A stretch of 64,000 nt of DNA. Source: Parelaphostrongylus tenuis (Eukaryota > Nematoda > Chromadorea > Rhabditida > Metastrongylidae). Both the position numbers and the translations under genes were made by a program. The stretch is taken from positions 1-64,000 of the forward strand of contig JAHQIW010001271.1 in assembly GCA_019055375.1 (NCBI GenBank). The letters run 5' to 3'. Below the pieces are notes generated by a model. It was not told where the DNA came from. It saw only the letters and a program-made list of their open reading frames with translations, and made no database searches. This document shows, in pieces, positions 59,801-64,000 of this stretch (the stretch's first letter is position 1; every line of letters starts with the position of its first letter).

Positions 59801-62800
59801 CTCCCTATTTGAGGTATCCCGCCCGGTTAGTCGCGAGGGCACGTGGCGCGTCCCCAGGTGGTGGATAGGGGAATAAAACGCGAACCAAAAGCGACCGTGT
59901 GCTTCCCAGAGACGCAGGTGGATTCAGGGGATGAGCTCCCTGCTTCTGCAGCGCCGACTTGACAAAACTCTATTTCTACGAGTCAAGTCGGCCAAAAGCC
60001 TGCAATAAAGCGGCTGGGAAGTACATGGGAGGCGGTTAGGAGTCGCCTCCAACAAATAAGCTCCTCCCGCTCCTCCGAGAGAGACTGGCAAGCTACTCGT
60101 GAGTACCCAGCCCCCACGTTTAGAGCCTGGCAAGCTATACGTTGGGTATCGAAATGCCAAAAACAGCAACAAATATGGGCCTCATTCCCCTGACCCCGAA
60201 AGAGCCCCTGGTACGGCAGCGCCAGGTAGGACGAGTACGGAGAGGCTGCTAAAATCTCAGGGCCGAACTAGGCTGCCAAGATCGAAACGGACTAAAATGA
60301 CGATCTGTACCTACAACGCAAGAACCCTTGCTCACCAATCCGCTATAGGTCTATTGATTCAAGCAAGAAGAATAAGGTACGACGTCATTGGCCTGGCTGA
60401 GACAAGAAGGCACCATCCTTTTCACGCTGTTTATGACACCGGAGAAGAACTGTTCCTTGGTACATGCGATCGCAGAGGTGTCGGCGGCGTTGGCGTCCTC
60501 GTCAAATGGAATTTGACCGTGAACATTGATTCGTTCAAACAACTAACAACCCGCATCGGACGATTACGGTTGAAACGATGTGGTTCTATGCCGGCTTTGA
60601 CCATCTTCGTTGTTTACGCACCAACACCAAGCTATGACGAAGACGAAGTCGACGCGTTCTATATGGACCTCGAAAAATTCTTCAGAGAAGATCATACAAT
60701 CTTCAAGGTCATTGTCGGAGATTTTAACGCAAAAATTGGACCTAGAAGAACGTTTGAAGAACGTCACATAGGAACCCACGGACTAGAATGGAATGAACAG
60801 GGTGAGAGGCTATCTGAGTTTATCATCACAACCCAAACCATCCATGGTAACTCGCAATTCCAAAAGCCTATTTATCAGCGATGGACGTGGGAGTCTCCCA
60901 GTGGAGAGTACCTTAACGGAATAGATCACATCATAGTAAATCGAAAGTTTTGCCTGACCGACGTCGCTGTTGTTCCTAAGTTCTCCATGGGATCAGACCA
61001 TCGCCTCCTTCGCGCAACGTTCCGATTTTCGAGGAGAGGAGAGAAAGCCGCTAAATTCAAACAACGAAGTCCCAGAACTACCATAAACTGGGATGTATTC
61101 AAATCATTAGTCGGCTCTTGGGAAGATACCGTTGTCGACAACATCGACGAAGAATACGATCAACTCGTTGGATATCTTCGCGTTAGCGCTATGAAATCCG
61201 AGAGTCCTAAGGTCACAAAGAGACGCTTGTCTCCACAAACACTCGAGCTGATACGTTAACGTGGAATAGCACGAGCTATAGGCAACCGAATCTTAACGTC
61301 CGAACTTGCGAAACGTTGCAGCGAAGCGATAAAAGAAGACCTTAAAGAGAGAAGAGCAGCAGTTATGGCAGAAGCTGCAGAAGCTGGGAAGAGCATTCGC
61401 AAAGCCCAGCGAGGCTTCGCCAACTATAAGACCAAGATGATTGCACTCCGATACCCTGATGGGACACTTACAGCTTCGAGAAGAACTATGGAGAAAATCA
61501 TCCACCAATACTACTCGGATCTCTTCGCTAGCCATGTCCTCTTACCTTCATATAAATTGAAAGAGGACGAATATGTCGTCCCATCGGTCCTCCCTTCCGA
61601 AATGCGACATGCTATATCGTCGGTGGAGAACAGAACAACACCCGGTCCAGACAGGATTAGAACAGAACACCTGAAGAATCTGCCGCCAGTTCTCATCAAC
61701 ACCCTGGCTCAGCTCTTCACTCGCTACATGTCAGAATGCAAGGTCCTTATTCAATGGAAAACCAGCAAGACCGTATTGTTGTTCAAAAAGGGAGATCTTC
61801 ACGACATAGGCAATTATCGCCCAATCTGCTTGCTGTCCGTTGTCTATAAACTCTTTACTTGAGTCATCCTATACAGGACTGACAGAACACTGGACGAAGG
61901 ACAGCCATGTGAACAAGCAGGGTTCCGGAAAGGATTTAGTACCATGGACCACATCCACACGATTACAAGACTCATCGAAGTTTCACGAGAGTACAAACAA
62001 CCGCTCTGTCTCACTTTCATCGATCTGAAGAAAGCCTTTGATTCAGTGGAGAAAGAATCGGTTATAGAGGCTCTGGATAACCAGGGCGTCCCCACTCGGT
62101 ACATAATGATCCTTTGTGAGCTATATAAATCACGATCAAAATTTCTCCATTCTACAACAATATCACCACCGACGTAAGAAGAGCGGTTTGACAAGGCGAT
62201 ACAATTTCGCAGAATTTGATCACTACCACCCTCCAGAACACGCGAACATCAGAATGGGAGGAAATGGGAGTGAAAATTGACGGTCGACAATTAAACCATC
62301 TTCGCTTTGCTGACGATATCTTCTCATAACACCAAACATCAGCCAAGCGGAACGAATGCTGACCGATTTCGATAGCGCCTGTGGAAAGATTGGTCTTCAA
62401 CTCTAATGCCCCATTCACGCTCAACGGAACGACAATCTCCGAATGCTCCAGTCACGTCTATCTAGGTCGTGAAATTAACATGATGAACGACCTAGCTCCA
62501 GAGTTGTGCAGGGGGAAACGAGCGGCTTGGGGAACGTTTGAGATCATCGAAGATGTAGTGAAGAGGACAAAGAACATCCGACTCCGTGCCCACCTTTTCG
62601 ACTCGACAATTATCCCTGACCTAACGTATGCAGCAGAAACCTGGTCGCTATGTAAGCAGGATGAAAGATCACTTGCCGTTATCGAACGAGCAGTCGAAAG
62701 GTCGATGCTAGGAGTATCCCGTATCTCGCAAATGAGAGAAAGGATCCAAAGTTCCGACCTACGTCAACGATCGAAAATCAGAGACGCCGTTCTACACGCC

Positions 62801-64000
62801 AGGATATTGAAAATTAGGTGGGCCGGACACATGATGCGCTTCAACGACAACCGATGGACGAGAGCCGTTACCGACTGGATTCCTCGGGACGTCAAGCGCT
62901 CTAAAGGAATACCACTGACCCGTTGGTCCGATTTCTTCACGAAAGCGATAGAAGAAAGATATGATGCTCAGCGAATCCCTAGAGCGAGGAGGACCCACTG
63001 GGCTACTCTTGCACGCGATAGTGAAAAATGGAAGAGTTGCTGGTACCCGCTCGAGTCACTCGACGATCAACGGGACGACAGGTGATACAGGTGATCAACG
63101 ATGATGTGATCTGGGATCCGTGTCTAAAACTCACAAGAAACTCACGATTCTATCTCTTTCAGGTCAATGTATTGGCACCAGACTTGCAAGAGAGGAAAGC
63201 AGCACTGATTTGATAGATCGGCAAGTTATCACGAGCCAATGTAAAGCTTAGATATACATCTAATCATCTCAAACTATACTAGATGAACAATTGCATGGCG
63301 CACCCTTCAGAAAATTCATTAACACCGAGATCTTTTTTATGCTATCGTGGCGAATCACAAAACATTATGCTAAGCTCCAGAGTCAACATCATTGGAAAAT
63401 TTTCTCCCTTCAAGATTCAGAAAAACACACATCAGACACGAAACATACATAGAAGGATCACGTAGTGATCAGCGCGATTGTCGAAATTAGTAACTGTTGG
63501 GAACTATGGGATATAAACGAAAATACCTCCTTGACTCTGTTTTGTAGCTGTACTATAGAAGGCACCGGATTATCTTCGACGTTTTTCTTTCGTAATTCGT
63601 TCAACTCCTTTACCAACTTCTCGTTTTGAACCTTAAAAAAAAAATTGAAAATCGAACAGAACAGCGAAGTGCAAAATGCAAAAACGTACTTGCAACATGT
63701 CCACCGCTGTTAAAGCACTTGAAACATCTTGTTGAGCCTTGGCGATGAGTTCACTCTTTTCGTCTCTGAGAGGCTGCTATAAATACACATCACTTTAAGC
63801 GACCTTTCAAATTTGGAGTTCAAAAAATACTTGGTCCTCATATATTTCAACAAAAACAGTACCTCAACAACTGCATAGATATTAGCAGTTCGATTTTTGT
63901 AAAAAAACATCAAAGGAAAAACAAAAATAACAATAACTTCACTTCTATTTTCGATTTCAACCTGTCATTATCGTCTATAATACTACCGCCAAAATAGCTC
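56825..64000 (-). CDS. Coiled-coil protein, 3' part, identity unknown
   Basis: Exons on minus in order: (beyond window) to 63943, 63776-63690, 63631-63527, 58014-57931, 57802-57703, 57448-57255, 57162-57126, 57059-56957, 56897-56825 (TAA). Every junction is GT-AG with matching phase. About 280 residues are visible. The sequence is heptad-rich and charged: LRDEKSELIAKAQQDVSSAL, NEKLVKELNELRKKN, EFDLLRERRSSSNLQADINF, KLEDTVKELAEL, DVLSTEVAKLRNECKTAECH with VATLVEENAALRKK, LLTDQSLLISTLREEGRLLL, and the end SLKKENQKLEERLKRLLST. No membrane segment or enzyme motif. It looks like the C-terminal part of a long structural or centrosomal/trafficking coiled-coil protein; the family could not be named. 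The 5.5-kb intron between 63527 and 58014 carries an RTE, a SINE and an F1 fragment. Confidence 0.85.
58595..58870. repeat. F1 left-end fragment
   Basis: Contains ttttcgctcaactgagcttt, tcagtacttattcaaaagct, caaatcttggcagttttaac and acgctgcagcaacg, a diverged left arm of F1. The remainder is absent. Confidence 0.4.
59157..59400 (-). mobile_element. tRNA-headed SINE, family S2, full length
   Basis: On minus the head reads GAGCGCTTGTGGCGCAGTGG, TTAGAGCTGCTCTGCGCCGC, TTAATTGTTCGATTTCGCGC, a recognisable tRNA-like A-box and B-box pair. It is followed by GACTTGTCTGGGATGATATG, the TTGGTTCATTGGAGGCC region and the tail TGTAAAGGCCAGATATGCAT. It lies in the large coiled-coil gene intron on the same strand as the gene. 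Confidence 0.75.
60099..61862 (+). pseudogene. RTE endonuclease plus N-terminal reverse transcriptase frame
   Basis: The endonuclease nicks target DNA to prime reverse transcription. The frame from 60099 (or the internal Met at 60297) shows APE-type motifs: CTYNARTL, GLAETR, FVVYAPTPSY, VGDFNAKIG and GSDHRLL. Codon 387 is TAA (61257-61259) where related copies continue with Gln, so the frame is one substitution from open. It then carries on in the same frame to a TGA at 61860-61862 through PGPDRIRTEHL and LFKKGDLHDIGNYRPICLLS. The palm motif FIDLKKAFDSVEKE follows, still in this frame, at about 62016-62060. Confidence 0.85.
62300..63085 (+). pseudogene. RTE reverse transcriptase catalytic and C-terminal part
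   Basis: After a frameshift between about 62130 and 62300 the catalytic box appears as HLRFADDIF (GAC-GAT at 62312-62317). Another shift leads into the 234-codon frame 62381-63085 with SSHVYLGREINMMNDLAPEL, LRAHLFDSTIIPDLTYAAET, QRSKIRDAVLHARILKIRWA and GHMMRFNDNRWTRAVTDWIP, the usual RTE thumb and C-terminal region, ending ESLDDQRDDR. Confidence 0.85.
63110..63255 (+). mobile_element. SINE family S2, body fragment beside the RTE end
   Basis: ttggcaccagacttgcaaga, gcactgatttgatagatcgg and agccaatgtaaagcttagat correspond to the S2 body and tail. The tRNA-like head is missing or replaced by the preceding 60 bp. It starts within tens of bases of the RTE 3' terminus. Confidence 0.5.

Larger units (their letters stand above)
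59780..63105 (+). mobile_element. RTE-type LINE, family 1, near full length, inactive
   Basis: About 3.3 kb: a GC-rich 5' leader (59780-60098, with cgcgagggcacgtggcgcgt), one polyprotein with N-terminal APE-type endonuclease and C-terminal reverse transcriptase, and a terminus cgatcaacgggacgacaggt followed by gatacaggtgat. No separate gag-like frame and no poly(A) tail are seen, as usual for RTE. It lies in an intron of the coiled-coil gene, in opposite orientation. Three or more lesions make it inactive. Confidence 0.9.

Noticed and set aside
61844..62194. 116-codon minus frame opposite the RTE
   Set aside because: Antisense shadow of the reverse transcriptase palm region.

Overview
The window looks like nuclear DNA of a strongylid (clade V) nematode, most likely a hookworm or close relative. 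Coding sequence is sparse and split into small exons with nematode-style TTTCAG acceptors, two gene starts sit just behind spliced-leader-type acceptors, and the non-LTR elements closely resemble the RTE-type endonuclease/reverse transcriptase families abundant in hookworm genomes. No bacterial operon, CRISPR array or rRNA gene was seen.

Three host genes can be assembled with consistent splice phases. (1) A GMP reductase gene on the + strand, 11 exons, 28430-41372, 351 codons once a single extra base in exon 9 is discounted. (2) A gene related to CB1 cannabinoid receptor-interacting protein 1 (CNRIP1) on the - strand, 4 exons, 50923-41675, 156 codons, converging tail to tail on GMP reductase with about 300 bp between stops. 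(3) The 3' half of an unidentified coiled-coil protein gene on the - strand, 64000-56825, whose intron holds a 3.3-kb RTE element. A fourth candidate lies around 22.34-23.44 kb, but its exons can be chained in two incompatible ways.

The rest is mostly decayed mobile DNA. 0.4-1 kb: mariner relic. 4.4-7.7 kb: two BEL/Pao-type LTR retrotransposon ends arranged head to head, giving roughly 1-kb inverted LTR arms. 8.3-9.8, 12.3-14.4, 53.4 and 59.8-63.1 kb: RTE copies of two families. 51.4 kb and 9.9 kb: further mariner relics. Throughout: at least four foldback/MITE families with long inverted arms, and a tRNA-headed SINE family with a CCAGACTTGTCTGG core.

The most unusual feature is a family of palindromic elements concentrated between 27.9 and 56.8 kb. 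Each arm carries a roughly 73-nt tRNA-like module, the two modules point away from each other, and the outer ends share a TTTTGCATACCACTCAAT-like terminus. About ten copies or partial copies are visible, including one near-perfect foldback and one arm that folds as a 73-nt cloverleaf, both next to the 3' end of the coiled-coil gene. All coordinates of repeats are by-eye estimates, good to about 10-30 bp; exon coordinates were worked out base by base.
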